Of a stretch of 64,000 bases of DNA, positions 63,258 to 64,000 are shown one piece after another. Position numbers and translations under genes: made by a program. Under the pieces are notes generated by a model. That model saw nothing but the letters and a program-made list of their open reading frames with translations. It had not been told where the DNA came from and made no database searches. Source of the DNA: Hydrogenophaga aromaticivorans (GTDB taxonomy: Bacteria; Pseudomonadota; Gammaproteobacteria; Burkholderiales; Burkholderiaceae_C); contig NZ_VYGV01000001.1 in assembly GCF_013387465.1 (NCBI RefSeq), positions 1 to 64,000 of the forward strand. The letters run 5' to 3'. How positions within the stretch are numbered: position 1 is the first letter of the stretch; each line of letters starts with the position of its first letter.

Positions 63258-64000
63258 CCGCCCCCTTGAGTGGCCGCAGCCTGCTGCGTGAAGAACGCCA
63301 CCCGAACGCGGTGACGGCCCCGCCGGTGAACCGCGGGTCCATGGCGCCGCGCCCCTGGCGGGGCTTCTGGAACAGCATCGGCACCGCCGTGCTGGCCAGC
63401 GCCAGCCGGTTGCTGCCACCGCGCACGCCCAAGGTGCGCCCCAGCGGCCTCCCGAAACCACAGGCCTGGGAAATCGCGGCCAACCGGCGCCGCACGGTGT
63501 TCGTGATGTTGACGCTGCTGAGCACGGTGCTGGCCGCCAGCCTGTACATCACCGCCCAGCCGGACGATGAACACACCTGGCTGCAATCGGCCCAGCTGGT
63601 GCTGTTCGCCGTGTTGTCCGCCTGGGTCGTCACCGGCTTCGTGACCGCACTCATGGGTTTCTGGGTGCTGCTGCGCGGCGACCGCCACACCCTCACCGCG
63701 GCCTCGGTGCGCGATCACGCGCTGAACCCCGACGCGCGCACCGCCATCATCATGCCCATCTGCAACGAAGATGTGGCCACCGTGTTCGCCGGTCTGCGCG
63801 CCACCTGCGAATCGTTGATCGGCACCAGCCACGCCAAGCAGTTCGACGTCTTCGTGCTGTCCGACAGCTACGACCCCGCCATCGCCGCGGCCGAGCGCAG
63901 CGCCTGGGAAGCCTTGCGCGCGGCCCTGGCCGAGCAGCCCGGCCACCCACCGATCGAGGTGTACTACCGCCTGCGCAAGCGCCGGACCCACCGCAAGGCG
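63230..64000 (+). CDS. opgH: Glucan glucosyltransferase OpgH, N-terminal part
   Basis: Inner-membrane glucosyltransferase that builds the glucan backbone. The frame starts with MDTTTPARVTAPL at ATG 63230 and runs 257 codons to the window edge. Visible are the N-terminal membrane segments (RTVFVMLTLLSTVLAASLYI and VLFAVLSAWVVTGFVTALM) and the start of the family-2 glycosyltransferase domain (TAIIMPICNEDVATVFAGLR). It overlaps opgG by 28 bases, the usual opgGH coupling. The C-terminal part is outside the window. Confidence 0.9.
   Translation, partial: MDTTTPARVTAPLSGRSLLREERHPNAVTAPPVNRGSMAPRPWRGFWNSIGTAVLASASRLLPPRTPKVRPSGLPKPQAWEIAANRRRTVFVMLTLLSTVLAASLYITAQPDDEHTWLQSAQLVLFAVLSAWVVTGFVTALMGFWVLLRGDRHTLTAASVRDHALNPDARTAIIMPICNEDVATVFAGLRATCESLIGTSHAKQFDVFVLSDSYDPAIAAAERSAWEALRAALAEQPGHPPIEVYYRLRKRRTHRKA

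Overview
The window is GC-rich chromosomal DNA, densely packed with genes and showing no rRNA operon, integrase, transposase or CRISPR array. Protein families and gene orders (algH-ruvX-pyrR-pyrB-pseudo-pyrC-plsC; thiD divergent from rubredoxin-pilGHIJ-chpA; dusB-fis-purH; a G/C-rich intergenic repeat typical of Comamonadaceae) point to a betaproteobacterium of the Burkholderiales, most likely Comamonadaceae and possibly Hydrogenophaga-like. The genus is inferred; no marker gene was compared.

Layout. 1-1.9 kb: the start of a Fe(III)-type ABC permease, divergent from its ATPase across a Fur-like site. 1.9-5.9 kb: an OmpR/EnvZ-type two-component pair, divergent from three exported proteins (one with a recent internal duplication, one Gly-rich, one DUF2202 ferritin-like lipoprotein). 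6.0-17.65 kb: a long minus-strand metal block. In transcription order it runs DUF2946, Sco, PCu(A)C, a Spy/CpxP-like protein, a second DUF2946, a Crp-type regulator, an OprC-type copper receptor, a siderophore-type receptor, a PepSY protein, TonB, ExbB and ExbD. It looks like a copper (and perhaps iron) acquisition and delivery locus that carries its own energising complex. 17.7-24.5 kb: a GST, then a tightly overlapping algH-ruvX-pyrR-pyrB-pyrX-plsC operon, then a photolyase. 24.6-34.7 kb: the Pil-Chp surface-sensing chemotaxis operon with a 2063-residue ChpA kinase, preceded by rubredoxin. 34.9-37.1 kb: thiD and hemL. 37.6-40.5 kb: dusB-fis-purH. 40.6-49.7 kb: housekeeping and membrane genes, including a pseudouridine-synthase-like protein lacking its catalytic Asp, ychF, a UbiH-type hydroxylase, dsbC and an M61 peptidase. 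49.7-53.3 kb: phenylacetate genes paaG-paaI-paaK divergent from an enoyl-CoA hydratase, with two palindromic operators between them. 53.4-57.8 kb: a tethered HiPIP, a tRNA with anticodon CAT, yaeQ, a methyltransferase, an AhpD-like protein and miaB. 58.0-64.0 kb: a GlrK-QseG-GlrR (QseEGF-type) operon followed by opgG and the start of opgH.

The most interesting signal is between glrR and opgG. Two exact TGTC-N10-GACA boxes (the motif known for enterobacterial GlrR), an exact IHF consensus and a -24/-12 sigma-54 promoter lie in order within about 200 bp. This suggests that GlrR controls synthesis of osmoregulated periplasmic glucans in this organism, instead of the glmY small RNA it controls in enterobacteria. 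The copper locus is the second notable system. Several proteins are degenerate versions of enzymes: a pseudo-dihydroorotase, a pseudouridine-synthase-like S4 protein, and a GAFTDA variant of the sigma-54 contact loop.
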